From: Branchiostoma lanceolatum
Taxonomy: Eukaryota; Chordata; Leptocardii; Amphioxiformes; Branchiostomatidae
Direction: 5' to 3'
Length of the DNA: 64,000 nucleotides
Assembly: GCF_035083965.1 (NCBI RefSeq)
Contig: NC_089724.1
Location: 626,001 to 690,000 of the forward strand
The notes beneath the pieces were generated by a model. That model was not told the DNA's origin. It worked only from the letters and a program-made list of their open reading frames with translations, and did no database searches. Within the stretch, counting starts at the first letter, position 1. The number at the start of each line of letters is the position of its first letter. Positions 20,920 through 31,119 of the stretch are shown here, piece after piece. The position numbers and the translations under genes are program-made.

Positions 20920-23547
20920 TGTGTATATGCAATAAAACCAATAAGAAGCTAAGACAATCAATGCGATGGATTTGACTGACATAAAGGCTGCTGATGAGAG
21001 ACTAAAAGTCCCTGGTCATAGAGGTGATTCAAAGATCATTGACAGATCATTGAACGGGCGCTAAAAGACCGCTGAGTGATCTGGAAAATATTTTGATACT
21101 TTTTTTGTTTGTTTAAATAGCATCATTTATAAACCCACAATGCCGGAAACGCGTCGCGTACGAGCCCGCTTGCAGGGCGACACTGTAGGGCCTAAATAGC
21201 GCGCGTGATGGCGATGTTAGCGGACCACTCCGGGCCCATATCCGACTGTGGACATTCTCCATCAGCAGGGCTAAAGAACAGGTAATTGCGTCAAGCGTTG
21301 TTTGGTTTCCGCCAGAAAGTAACGGGAGAGTTCCGCGTACCGAAGGGCAATATGTTTACGAGAGACACTTTTATTTTATCATGTTGTATTCTCCAAGCAG
21401 AGGTTTCGGTCGAGTAGGGTAGGAGTGTCCGGGATTTTTTTATGTCTGTCTCCCTTCAGACAGACAGACAAACAGACAGACGTAAAAAATCCCGGATATT
21501 CCTACCCTACTCGACCGAAACCTCTGCTTGGAGAATACAATATAGGTTCTCTATGCTTTCTTATTCAAGTAGAATTCATCTGGTTACAAATGTACCTAGC
21601 GTGAAGCTGACAGTGTTAAGTCATTACGCAAGTAGTCAGCGCCATGCAGATGTTATAAAATACATTATTGATTATAGACAGATCTGGAAACATTAGTGTA
21701 TGCGAGTATCACGTAATGATAATAACAATAATGATATAGAATTATACCGTAGTGTCTTCTTGAATTACTACAAGACATCGATTCCAAAGATTAAGCAGCT
21801 TGCTTGGCTTTTCTTGAATCTTTTGTTTCTGGCTGTATTGAACAGATCCGCTTGTCCGCTGAATCTGAATCTCTGGTTGTGCAGATTCGATGCTTACCGT
21901 GTTAGCGGCTTCCTGTCGTCTGTGGGGAGAGTTGCTGATGAAGTCACCTTCGTCAGGATTACCATGGCAACCAACAGTAAGTTGGCGGCAAGATACAGAT
22001 GGTGAATTCTACGGTAAAGATTAGAAAAAAGGCATTTGGTAAAAAACAAAAAGAAGTCTTATCAGCCCTTGCCGTTTCATGTTGGTTTTCCACGCACACA
22101 AAACATTCATTGGGTAAAATGATTCATTGCATTTTGTTAAAAGCAAGTTAAAATATACCCAATACAAATGTAGTAGTTGCTGACGGAAATGTTTGTGCAA
22201 ACTGAGCTGGAACGAGATTAAGCAGCAGCACACAAGCATCACGGGTAGCGCGGCGACACGTAATGTCAATAACGTGAGGGCCGCGGCTGAAGCAGCAGGG
22301 ACGATTAATGATATTTGTAGGGAAATTTAACGACTAATATTGACTGCGATGATTGATATAGACTAACACGGCAATCTGAGCAGTGGCACAACTTCAGCTT
22401 TCAGCTTCCTCCACTCTATTCCTGTTTACACGGGTAGGCTTGGAAGCTTTCAGCAGGAGGAAACAGGCTGGTCCAAAACACAAGGCCAGCTTTCATTTCA
22501 TTTCATTTCAGATGTCAAAGAATATCATGAATTCTGCGTATTGACACTGATCCTTGTCCGATATGAATGCCTTGTGGAAGTCATCGGCCAGAATGCAGCA
22601 TCTTCCACCAGCTGCAGGAGCGGGTTGCAGCGAGGCTGTCAAATGTGACGTTAGGGCCCTGTCACACTTGTGCGCGTGAGTTCCACAGTATCGTTTTTTT
22701 TGGTTTGAGTAAATTTTGCGGGGAGGAAGTTACTTTTTACTTCGACCCGCCGTTGAGTAGTCTTAGGTATCAAAACTAAGAAAGTAATTCTTCGGCTGCA
22801 AACTTGACCTAAACCAAAAACATGTTAATACGCAACTCATGCGGACTTGTATATACGCACAAGTGTGACAGGGGCTTTAACGAAAACCACACAGCCGGTT
22901 TACTGACTTACCGCCACAAAGTCCACTTGTTCGACTGTTGCTCCGTAAATTATGATTCCTAATAACATTTCCCCAGAAGTCTAACTCATTTAGTAGATTG
23001 AAATCTCGGGGGAAATTTCCAGGTAATGTTCTCTCGGCTGTTGCTACTCGCCCGTGAGCCCATCGGACGAACCGGTAAAAGAGCCACGCAGGTCGGTGAT
23101 TTCTGATTACGTTATCGGAATGTAATGTCATTAACATGAAGCAAAGATCGTTTCCCTAATCTTGTTTATTGTCGATGTTATCGTCGCGGCTAGCTCGGAG
23201 GGGAGGAACTAGAAGGACATGTCTTCTTTTGACAGACCCTCGTCAGAGATGAATATTGTGTGAAACACGTGAAAATAGATTCACTCAAAAGAACTTGGTT
23301 GGAATAGGCAAAAAAAAGATGGATTTTCCTAAAAAAAAGTAATTGAGATTATTTACTTTAGAAAAGCGTGGGTTATCAGGAATGTCACGGCAGCGATTAC
23401 AAACTCACTGTTCTCTAAACAGCATTTAGCTAGACCGGTACTGAGGATATTTAACGCCGTGAAAACCATTTGCCGGAGTCTCCATCCGGACAAGTTTTAG
23501 TGCCGCAGAGAAACGGAAAGTTGGCGTGATAAAACTCACCGTGGCAT
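14433..23547 (-). CDS. Precursor of four PTH-like peptides (six coding exons)
   Basis: Joined exons 23547-23540, 22008-21898, 16989-16880, 15880-15748, 15031-14928 and 14557-14433 total 591 bp, all phases agree, and give 196 residues plus TGA. Residues 1-28 form a signal peptide (MPRIHH, then a hydrophobic core around 7-21, cleavage probably after SSA). Dibasic sites at 40-41 (RR), 81-82 (KR), 121-122 (RR) and 161-162 (KR) delimit peptides 42-80, 83-120, 123-160 and 163-196. Peptide 4 aligns without gaps to PTH(1-34): D4, K13, E19, R20, W23, L24 and L28 fall at residues 166, 175, 181, 182, 185, 186 and 190. Peptides 1 and 3 start SITD, like the SVSE of PTH, and keep R20 and W23. Peptide 2 is four residues shorter before its Trp. 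The likely role is ligand for a class B1 PTH-receptor-like GPCR; this is inferred from sequence only. The signal-peptide exon was found by splice sites, so transcript proof is still lacking. Confidence 0.82.
14610..14900. repeat. (AC)n microsatellite in an intron
   Basis: A long CA run (14613-14692) continues as interrupted CA, CACG and CGCG blocks to 14892. It lies in the intron between peptide exons 5 and 6 of the PTH-like gene, within 30-60 bp of both. Confidence 0.95.
14928..15031 (-). CDS. Exon 5: PTH-like peptide 3
   Basis: The acceptor is TGCCCAG|ACGAAGC (phase 2) and the donor GGACG|GTGAGG (phase 1). The peptide starts [15 protein letters not shown] and is a close copy of peptide 1, with the same exon phases and length within six bases. 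This points to duplication of an exon or exon pair. Confidence 0.8.
15748..15880 (-). CDS. Exon 4: PTH-like peptide 2
   Basis: The acceptor is CTTCTCAG|GTACC (phase 1) and the donor CACAACG|GTGAGA (phase 2). The exon encodes TNSKR, then a peptide starting SGIDTM and ending before the RR site shared with the next exon. It keeps the R-x-A-W motif but is four residues shorter than PTH before the Trp. Confidence 0.78.
16880..16989 (-). CDS. Exon 3: PTH-like peptide 1
   Basis: The exon starts one base before the Arg of the RR site (phase 2) and ends GAAG|GTAGG (phase 1). It encodes [15 protein letters not shown]... with R, W and L at PTH positions 20, 23 and 24. The acceptor is a CAGCAG tandem; use of the downstream AG would start the exon at 16986 and drop one Arg. 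Confidence 0.8.
17000..17820. other. Intron sequence without clear features
   Basis: It lies within the intron between the signal-peptide exon (21898) and peptide exon 1 (16989). A TACGGTTAGGAGAAGTTA-like motif is repeated three times at 17095-17180; nothing else is seen. Confidence 0.35.
18582..19017 (+). mobile_element. 5'-truncated Penelope-like element with target duplication
   Basis: A perfect 13-bp duplication AATTGTAAGACAC flanks the insert (18569-18581 and 19018-19030). Codons 18583-18738 encode [20 protein letters not shown] and [14 protein letters not shown] before TAG, the C-terminal end of the GIY-YIG endonuclease region of Penelope-like elements. A hammerhead-like core follows at 18896-18929. 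Confidence 0.82.
18896..18929 (+). ncRNA. Hammerhead ribozyme-like core in the Penelope-like element
   Basis: CTGAAGA (18896-18902), stem II AGTGA-loop-TCACT, then CGAAACGTC. This is the CUGANGA...GAAA order. Penelope-like elements are known to carry such ribozymes. Stem I and III pairing was not resolved, so activity is unproven. Confidence 0.55.
19487..19580 (-). ncRNA. Hammerhead-like motif in a Penelope-type repeat, copy 2
   Basis: On the minus strand CTGAAGA (19565-19559), perfect stem GGTGTCTG/ACAGACACC, and GAAAC (19540-19536). It is nearly identical to the copy at 5635-5760, including the adjacent ACCTGGTTGTGTTAAAAGAA. Confidence 0.5.
19600..20860. other. Intron sequence without clear features
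   Basis: Inside the 5 kb intron before peptide exon 1. A minus-strand open frame at 20569-20357 has a plausible composition but no splice sites or family. Nothing else is seen. Confidence 0.35.
20868..20930. repeat. (GT)n microsatellite
   Basis: About twenty GT dinucleotides preceded by ATACGTATGTATG. Confidence 0.95.
21384..21540. repeat. 157-bp foldback (near-perfect inverted repeat)
   Basis: The left arm TTGTATTCTCCAAGCAGAGG continues through GGTCGAGTAGGGTAGGA to GGGATTTTTTTATGTCTGTC, and the right arm is its complement, with a short CCCTTCAGACAGACAGACAA centre. It looks like a foldback or solo inverted-repeat element inside an intron. Confidence 0.85.
21898..22008 (-). CDS. Exon 2: signal peptide of the PTH-like precursor
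   Basis: The acceptor is a pyrimidine tract ending CCGTAG and the donor is ACACG|GTAAGC. The 111 bp encode residues 4-39 plus split codons on both sides. The hydrophobic stretch ([15 protein letters not shown]) followed by TKVTSSA is a good signal-peptide core and cleavage region. The end, RKPLT-R, supplies the first Arg of the RR site completed by the next exon. Confidence 0.72.
22654..22876. mobile_element. 223-bp inverted-repeat MITE, TTA target duplication
   Basis: Ends GGGCCCTGTCACACTTGTGC and, reversed, AGCCCCTGTCACACTTGTGC, flanked by TTA at 22651-22653 and 22877-22879. A three-base TWA-type duplication fits PIF/Harbinger-like transposons. Confidence 0.75.
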
Positions 23548-23665
23548 CAGGTGTGGGGTGTAGTCTCTGCGGCTCGGCTGCAAACGGCTCGGGTCTCTTC
23601 TGCTCTGATTTTCGGTCTCAGTCTCCTTGCGAGTTCCCGGTCCGTGTCGTGCGTCTTCGGGAAGA
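23540..23665 (-). CDS. Exon 1 of the four-peptide PTH-like precursor (5' UTR plus start codon)
   Basis: The exon ends at a strong donor, CCACG|GTGAGT, after 23540. The start ATG is at 23547-23545, the first ATG downstream of the TATA box at 23697-23690; the 5' end near 23665 is inferred from TATA spacing. Only ATG CCA CG (two codons plus two bases) is coding, so the intron is phase 2. Confidence 0.68.
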
Positions 23666-23689
23666 ATCAGGACCGGCCGGCTGAAGGTG

Positions 23690-23719
23690 TTTTTATACCA
23701 GATCATGTGTACGTCATCA
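23690..23719 (-). promoter_or_regulatory. TATA box and CRE-like site of the four-peptide gene
   Basis: On the minus strand GGTATAAAAAC (TATAAAAA at 23697-23690) is preceded by TGATGACGTACA (23719-23708). The start codon lies about 145 bp downstream and no ATG intervenes. This is a compact TATA-type promoter facing the peptide gene. Confidence 0.65.
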
Positions 23720-23739
23720 AAGGAGGCGGAACAGTTCTT

Positions 23740-24400
23740 AAGGACCGTCTGACGTGGGACCTTATTTGCATATTGTGAGAGTATCCTTAAGGACTGGGTG
23801 ACGTGGGAACTTATTTGCATATTGTGAGAGTATCCTTAAGGACTGGGTGACGTGGGAACTAATTTGCATATTCTGAGAGTATCCCTTCCGTACCTTTCAA
23901 GATTGGGTGACGTAGGATCTTATTTGCATATTGAGAGAGTGCTCATCACGTACAGTTCTAAGGCCGGGTGACATGGGACCTTAATTGCATAGTGTGAGAG
24001 TATCCGTCCCGTATAGTTCTTGTATCAGGGTGACGTGGGACCTTATACGCATATCATGAGAGTCTCTCTCCCGTCCAATTCTTGAGGACTGGGTGACGTA
24101 GGATCTTATTTGCATATTGAGAGAGTACTCATCACGTACAGTTCTAAGGCCGGGTGACGTGGGACCTTATTTGCATACTGTGAGAGTATTCCTCCCGTCC
24201 AATTCTTAAGGACTTTGTCACGTAGGATATTATTTTTATATTGTAAGAGTATTCCTCCCGTACCGGTTGACGTGGGCCTTTTTTGCCTCCCTCCCGTAAA
24301 GGTCTTACGTAACCTTTTTGCACCGTGAGAGTATCCCTCCAGTACAGCTTTTATTAAGGACTAGGTGACTTGGGACCTTATGTGCATATTGTGACAGCAT
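23740..24400 (-). repeat. Octamer-rich tandem array upstream of the promoter
   Basis: Roughly ten diverged units of about 48-60 bp share the pattern TTATTTGCATA-TGAGAGTATCC-GGGTGACGTGGGA. Six units keep a perfect ATTTGCAT (ATGCAAAT on the minus strand, the POU octamer) and most keep GTGACGTGG or GTGACGTAG. The array ends about 50 bp upstream of the TATA box. An enhancer function is inferred. Confidence 0.75.
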
Positions 24401-24419
24401 CCGTCCCGTAATGCGGAGA

Positions 24420-25730
24420 TGGTTGTGCGTAGGAGAACGTCAGGCGTGGGGAGGTCCAGACTGCCGTCTCGTGTATGACATCTTCCGTACTCTCGTATGA
24501 CATCGTTACTGTCAGCGTCTAGTCTCAACTTTCTGCACCTTACTCTTAACGGGCAGCCTCTCCCTCCCATGCTCTGCTAATTACCACACGATGATTGTAA
24601 CGGTCCTTATTTATTAGACTGTTGACGTCTTTGGTAAAGTTGATTTTGTTTCTTTAGAGTAGTAGATTCTTGATTATTACATAGCAGATTGAGTCGTGGT
24701 GACCCCACCCAGACTGCCGTGTCCTCTGACATTACTTCTCACATCTGCAGACCGATCAGTACCTACTGCATGGCTATAAGTCTATTAGGTCCTTAGTTAC
24801 TCGACAGTTAGACAGTTAGGTAATCTACGTGTCCTGGTCTTCATCCATGTTCAGAGTAGTGAGTACTTGATTATTACAGAGCAGATTGTGTCGCGGTGAC
24901 CCCGCCCCAGACTGCCGCCATGTCCCCTTACATCACCTTTACCCAGCTGCAGACCGATCAGTACCTACTGCATGGCTATAAGTCTATTAGGTCCTTTTGA
25001 TACTCGACATTAGACAGCCAGGTAATCTTTCCGGCCAGGTCTTCATCCAGTCCGCATCATTGATTCTACGGCTATAAACCACCTGACGTCCTTTGGCTGA
25101 CGTCCCTCGGCGTGGGGTTTATCCCTAAGTACATTGTGCAGACTTGTCGGATTTGTTATTCATCAAAATATTATAGAAAAAAATACAGAACTGACGCACG
25201 GGTTTATAGTACAGGATCCGCGTAAGCTTTGATGTGTACAGATGGGGATAGAAGACATGTTTCCTTGCAGTAGACTGCGGAACCGTTTTCCTAATGTCTT
25301 AAAAGAACTAAAATGAGTAAATTAGAAGAAGTGGTCTTAAGGGCCTAGTTTAAAACCAGCTACTTAGTGATACACGTACACGTACTCTCGCACTAAGTCC
25401 ACATAATTGATCGTAAAGGGCTGCAGATCCCCGAATGTCACTCGTGCCTATGTGGCTTTGCATACGATGGGCTATATTTGTCCACAAGGCAAATTTTTGA
25501 TAGGCAAGTCAGATTTGGGGATCATTAGCATATGCTCGATTCTGCGGAAATGTGTTTGTTTAGACCTTTGTTTATTCATGAGAAGCTCAACTCGGCACGC
25601 AGGCCGGTTTTCATTGAGGTCATGAGGAAAGTGGTAAGGGTCAGATAAAATATAACAGAGATACATAGTCATGATGTCCAAACTAGTTCTTATGTATATA
25701 TCAATTGCAATGTCCTTGGACATAGCTCCT
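24420..25730. other. Intergenic sequence with a diverged duplication
   Basis: Two diverged copies of a block with TGATTATTACATAGCAGATT and TCAGTACCTACTGCATGGCT lie at about 24655-24840 and 24860-25040. No gene is supported. Confidence 0.45.
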
Positions 25731-25738
25731 CAATTATC

Positions 25739-25815
25739 CGCCAAAAATAGTTAGCCAAGCAACTGGATAAATTTTTTGAAACAGTCAGACGTTTCATCTT
25801 TCGTCAGTGACTAAG
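25739..25815 (-). ncRNA. Degenerate hammerhead-like repeat, family 3, single copy
   Basis: On the minus strand CACTGACGAAAGATGAAACG followed by TCTGACTGTTTCAAAAAATT and ATCCAGTTG. CTGACGA and GAAAC are present, but stem II is nearly lost. The same family occurs near 36360, 46000 and 52250. Confidence 0.45.
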
Positions 25816-25829
25816 GTCAGATCTGGTAG

Positions 25830-27635
25830 AACTAGATTTTTATACTAAACCTCTGAATAGATTATTATGTTAATGAAGTAAATACAATTTCAGGTGGTTC
25901 AATGGAATAGCAAGTTAAGGCAAGGTTGTAGGCCAATTACTCCTCAATTATCTTTTTGCCGAAGATTCAAATATTTTTCAATATGCACACGAACTTTAAT
26001 ACTTAAGTTAAACTAGCCAATCAAGACTTAGAAAAAAAGTTGTTATCTGGTCAAGGTCACCTTAACTGGTTTGAGTCAATGCTAAAGTTATCAGTCACTG
26101 CTGAAAAACTATTTTCTCATCGTCTCTGATAAAAAATAAAAACTTAAATTTGAAATGACGCCAACATCTTTTTAGGAATCTGCCACTTTCTCAATATAGC
26201 CAGGCCAAATTCTTAGGCATAGTCAGTTAAAACCCTCCCACACCATAGCCCTGGGCCACACTGTGGTGCAAGCGCTGCAGCAGAGGGCTAGTCCACTGGC
26301 AGTGAAGTGTGTTTAACTTCCATACTGTTTCATAAGTATGTACCATTTTTGTTAAGTCATTGGTATGACTCTATGCGCCTCTTGTCAAGAAATGTCCTAC
26401 CCGGGCACGAACTCGGGCCTTCCGATTCCAATTCCAAGTAATCAGAACCAGATGTGGTAAGTAACAGAAGCGCTGCCCAAAGAACCCCCCCCCCCCCCCC
26501 CCCCTTTAGGCATAGTAGTGGGCGACAAATTGACAAAGTGCCGGGTACTCACGTCTCTCCGCATGCTGTGATTTATCGACAATTACTTTAATTAAGTAAC
26601 CTTTTCCGGCCCTTCCCGCAATTATAGGTTTGCGTAGCAAAACCTTTGTTGGATCCGTTGGCATGTGTGGTGGCCGCTATCTTGATCTTGTGACGTCGCT
26701 GGGTAGCCATACCATTTCATTGGGAGAGGGTGTTTTTTTGGGTCGCTAGCGTTCTCTCTATTTTAAACAAGTCGGCACAAACTAAATAAACAAAGGTTCA
26801 AACAAACAAACAAACAAACACAACTATCACACATTCAACTCAAATAAAAAGAAAAATTCAGTACCAATTCATATTCATAAAAAGACCCCGTAATCGCTAA
26901 ACTAACATATCAAACCTGAAGTATATGTAGCACAAATACTTAACTCTAGTTTGACTTAAGACAATGCTTTTCGCAACCATAGCAACACACACATCAACAT
27001 AGATCGATACATACAACATTATCCCAGTATAGGTAATTAGATACGAGTCACACATAAGTCAGTAGAATAGAGCCATTAATCGGACATTGATGTAAGTTTT
27101 GCAGGTCGTACGTGTCCTCCCCTTCCGATGAACCCGTCCACATGCCGGGTGCTCCTGCGGCTCCGCGTGTTGCAATTTGTCGGCAATTACTCCAATTAAG
27201 GAACCTTTTCCGGCCCTCCCCGTCCTCCGCGGCTATCCTTATAATCAGGCCACTATTGATTTTGCAATGCCCCGTAATTGATCAGTACCATGGCGAGTGT
27301 GTTCGCACAGCAGGGCAGGTTGACCGCCATTAGTCCTCGGCAGAACCTGACCCGACTAAGTTAACGCGCCGAGGGGAATGGTGGAAAGCCTCTCTGAAAC
27401 GTGAGCAGGGGAGGGAACTCGCGATGGCCGTTTAGCCGGCAAATACGTTTCATTTTGAAACCTCAGAAAGAGGGGAAGATCTTTGTCTTATTTATTTATT
27501 TTTTGTTTCAGCATGTACATTGTATCTTTGTCTAACAGTACGGGCAAGTCTTCAGAACAACATTGACTGTTTTTAAGGGCTGTACAAGCTTACCTGTGGT
27601 TCAAACATAATATGTGTCCCTTCCAGTAGCTTTTG
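25830..27635. other. Intergenic sequence with partial duplication
   Basis: A block with GACAATTACTTTAATTAAGT and CCTTTTCCGGCCC at 26535-26640 recurs, diverged, at 27140-27240. A C-run lies at 26487-26504. A tRNA-like box-B segment (CCCGGGCACGAACTCGGGCC, 26401-26420) suggests an old SINE. No gene is supported. Confidence 0.4.
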
Positions 27636-27639
27636 AAGG

Positions 27640-27930
27640 AAACCGACAATAGATTTAGTATCTAAATAAAAAGAAATGGAGATATTGTTTGGGGTCTGTC
27701 TGCCTGTGTGCCTGTACTGTGTATGTGTTTGTGTTTCCGGATTTTTGTAGTCAGCATAACTCAAGAATCTCAAGATGGATTCTGATGATATTCAATATGT
27801 GGGTATGTGTTGGTAAGACGTATATAAAAGTCGATTTTTAGCTCCCTGGTGTGTGATCTTGGCGGCTCAGCGGAGCTTCCGCTTTTTATATCTTTTGAAC
27901 GTGCCATGGTCTTGTCAATAAAGGCGCTCA
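27640..27930. repeat. Dispersed repeat, copy 2
   Basis: It shows the same block order as 10000-10440: simple TCTG/TGTG start, GTGTTTCCGGATTTTTGTAG, ATGATATTCAATATGTGGG and AAGTCGATTTTTAGC. Confidence 0.55.
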
Positions 27931-28134
27931 ATTCCCCCTGTAGGGGACATGAACTTACCAACATTCTGAGGTCACGTCAGGACAAGCGTTCATGGCGAGG
28001 GTTTCTCTTGAGTAGATCGTTCCCCAGCACTAGATTGGAATGCGTTATAATCCGGCAACTCGGGGTCTGAGTGACTTGAAGGGTCTGGTGCGATTTCGGC
28101 TTTGCCCAGCTACTGGATTTATTTGGCTCACTAA

Positions 28135-28335
28135 TGCTAAGGTCACATTTCCAAACCGGGGCCCAGCCGGGCTGTGTGCGGGAATGGAAAAGGAAAGTTT
28201 ATGTCAAGAAATCTGCACAAATTAAGTTCATGATTTACATCTTTTATGTTCGTATGCTTAGTTGTCTTTTATATCCTAGTTTTCGTTCCCGCAAACTGCC
28301 CGGCCGGGCCCCGGATCGGAAATGTGACCCTAGCA
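28135..28335. mobile_element. 201-bp inverted-repeat MITE, TAA target duplication
   Basis: Ends TGCTAAGGTCACATTTCC and, reversed, TGCTAGGGTCACATTTCC, with about 45 bp of terminal inverted repeat including GGGGCCCAGCCGGGC. TAA flanks both ends (28132-28134 and 28336-28338). Confidence 0.75.
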
Positions 28336-28339
28336 TAAG

Positions 28340-29330
28340 GCGGGGTCGACCTCGTTCGGCATTACTACAGCACAGCCGCAGCAACGCATCTAGACAGTCA
28401 CTTTAACTGATGTTTGGAGGCATGACACCGTAATATAAAGGGAGGACGTGGATAATGGCAAACAGAACTGCCCGTTGGGGGGGGGGGGGTAACATTGTTT
28501 AATTACCTAATTTGAAAATACCATTATACCATAGTGGTGATTTATTGAAGTTCATACTGGTTTTGTATGTGAAAGGTTTTCAACAAAGAATATGATAGTT
28601 AGTAGAATGTATACACCACTAAATGTAGAAGTGGAATTCTGCTAGAATGAATATTTTCACACATACAAAATGACATATATTTTTGGTAGAGAAAACCACC
28701 ATTTGAAATCGATTATATTAGCCTTATTTGCATAATCTGTGAGACATGATAAAACGAGAAATTTTCAAATACTCAGGAAAATATAGCGGTTGGGGGAAAA
28801 TGGAGTAGGTCACTGCACTTAATTCTAACGGTGGGAACAAACATCACAGTCTCAAAAATTAATAATCAAGTGATAAAAGCAATGATGAAATTTTACCGGT
28901 TGACTAGTGACCATTAGATTAGCTAAAATTAAGTTACAGTTAACAAATCAAGAATTACAATAAATATCTGGCCGAGGTATGAGGTCTCTGAACTCTTGAT
29001 TGTTCCCGACACGTCCGTCAGTGCTGTGACAATGAGCTGCTCCAGATGATTGGAATTAGCGAATAACATCGGCCTAAAGCTACGTGGTCCAGAGCACATC
29101 CGTGAGGCGATTGTTCAAAGCTGCTAGATGGATACCCTGGGCTGCCGGAGATCTGCGGGAGATGGGGGGATAGCGGAGTGTGGAGTGGAGTGGATCGTCG
29201 GGGACAGCGGGAGGGTAGGCCTGGGAAAGCTCGGGCGCGCGTGCCGTGGCGGGCCGATACACGTGGTCTGGATTTCAGGGCACTAAATGGATTGAGATGC
29301 TGAGTAACGGTTAGCTTCTGTCCGCACGAG
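28340..29330. other. Intergenic sequence without clear features
   Basis: It includes a G-run at 28478-28488 and an AT-rich part at 28500-28980. No exon or RNA is supported. Confidence 0.35.
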
Positions 29331-29354
29331 GCTTCTACTGGTCGAGCCGCACCA

Positions 29355-29722
29355 CTACGCTGGGATTGCCACGTTGGCCACAGTAATAAACAACAATACG
29401 CAGGGATTGCCACGTAGGCCGTAGTAGTAAACAATAATACGCTGGGATTGCCACGTAGGCCGTAGTAGTAAACAACAATATGCTGGGATTGCCACGTAGG
29501 CCACAGTAGTAAACAACAATACGCTGGGATTGCCACGTAGGCCACAGTAGTAAACAACAATACGCTGGGATTGCCACGTAGGCCACAGAGGTAAACAACA
29601 ATACGCTGGGATTGCCACGTAGGCCACAGTAGTAAACAACAATAAGCTGGGATTGCCACGTTGGCCACAGTAGTAAACAACGATGCGCTGGGGTTGCCAC
29701 GTAGGACACAGTAGTAAACAAA
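29355..29722. repeat. 41-bp minisatellite, about 9 copies
   Basis: The unit is GCTGGGATTGCCACGTAGGC followed by CACAGTAGTAAACAACAATAC. It keeps long open frames on the minus strand, but their periodic composition shows these are a by-product of the repeat. Confidence 0.93.
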
Positions 29723-29913
29723 AACTACTTCCGAAAATGGCGCTGATCTGATGACCCATTTAGGGGTAGGGCTCTTTCACTTGTTGAGAAAGTGGCGATG
29801 CAAACCTTAATATTTAATCTCCATTAACATCAAGAATACGGGGAGGGATCTTTAGTACATCACCCCCCTAGTCAGGGCTAGTGTGAACAGTTTAGACGTA
29901 CAGAGGTGCATTA

Positions 29914-31110
29914 AGCTATGGTCACACTAAACTCACGTCGTACCTACGATGGGGTTTCTTCCGTCATGACAGCGCCGTACGTCGTACGTTTGGGAAAAAC
30001 CGGGTGCAATAGTTAACACATACAAAGTGGTGGTCACATATAACGTAGGTACATCGTACGATGGTTTTTTTTAGCGTACCTAGGTCAATCGCAGGTAAAT
30101 CGCAGGTAAATCGCACGTAAAAGTAGCCATCGCCGAGCGTCCTACGTCGAAAAATACAGCTAAAGATGATTTTGAACATGTTCAAAATTTTCCCTCCGTC
30201 GCCGTACGATTTTTATTGCCCCCAATACAGACTTCACTACGGCCTTCTTTTTATACCAATGAGGTGAAAAATGTATACATTTCGATCGTTTTCTGATGGT
30301 TTCAGTTTTCCCTGATATTGCCGATGTTGTTGAAAAGTGCAGCCACCAGAGCGCATTGGCAACCGCTGTACAGCGTGCCCGCCGAAGAGCCGGCTTTCAA
30401 GGCTATTATTTTCCACGTGTCAGATCGAGTATCGCGCGCAGGTGATGCATACGATTGTTTCATGGCTATACACACGTGGGTTCATAATTATATCAGACCT
30501 CAGTCCCATCCTGTCTCTACTTTTAGTTTGCCAAGAGAACAGTTTGCGGATGGCCCAGAGAAAGAGTATGACAGGCCAGTTGTATTGTCCATCAAAAAGA
30601 AAGCACATAATAGGCATGAAACGTCAAACAAAGACTGAAACTGAAAAAAGAGACAGGATAGGACTGAGGTATGATCTAATTATAAACCCACGTGTGTATA
30701 CAGACATAAAGCAATTATATGCGCCTGGTTCTGGACCTGACACGTAGAAAATCTAAACTTGGAAGCAGGCTATTCTACGGGCGCACTGTTTTCTGGTTGC
30801 TATTGTCTTATGATGGTTACAATTTGCATCAGCATCGGCAATATATCAGGGTAACTGAAAACATCAGAACATGGTCGAAATTTATGAATTCGTCACCTCA
30901 TCATTAGATAAAAAGGCCGCAATAAAGCCTTAATATGAGGCTATAAAAATCGTACGACGTTGGATGAAATTTTGAACATTGCCCGACGCTCTGCGATAGC
31001 TGATTTTACCTACGATTTACCTGCGATTTACCTGCGATTTACCTGCGTTGTACGGGAAATGCATCGTACGTGCATCGTAGGTACGACGTGAGTTTAGTGT
31101 GACCGGGGCT
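29914..31110. mobile_element. 1.2-kb inverted-repeat DNA element, TTA target duplication
   Basis: Ends AGCTATGGTCACACTAAACT and, reversed, AGCCCCGGTCACACTAAACT continue through CACGTCGTACCTACGATG. TTA flanks both ends (29911-29913, 31111-31113). Subterminal repeats ATCGCAGGTAA occur on both sides. Internal open frames (for example 30318-30638) are unrecognised; there is no transposase. It is probably a non-autonomous PIF/Harbinger-like element. Confidence 0.8.
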
Positions 31111-31119
31111 TTACTCTGT

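Noticed and set aside
22877-23137. Minus-strand frame ending at a GTAAGT ([16 protein letters not shown])
   Set aside because: It abuts the MITE at 22654-22876, has no clear acceptor, and would disrupt the phase match between exons 1 and 2 of the PTH-like gene.
29018-29759. Overlapping minus-strand open frames of CCLLLWPTWQSQRI repeats
   Set aside because: They follow the 41-bp minisatellite exactly; three frames are open at once and no exon signals fit.
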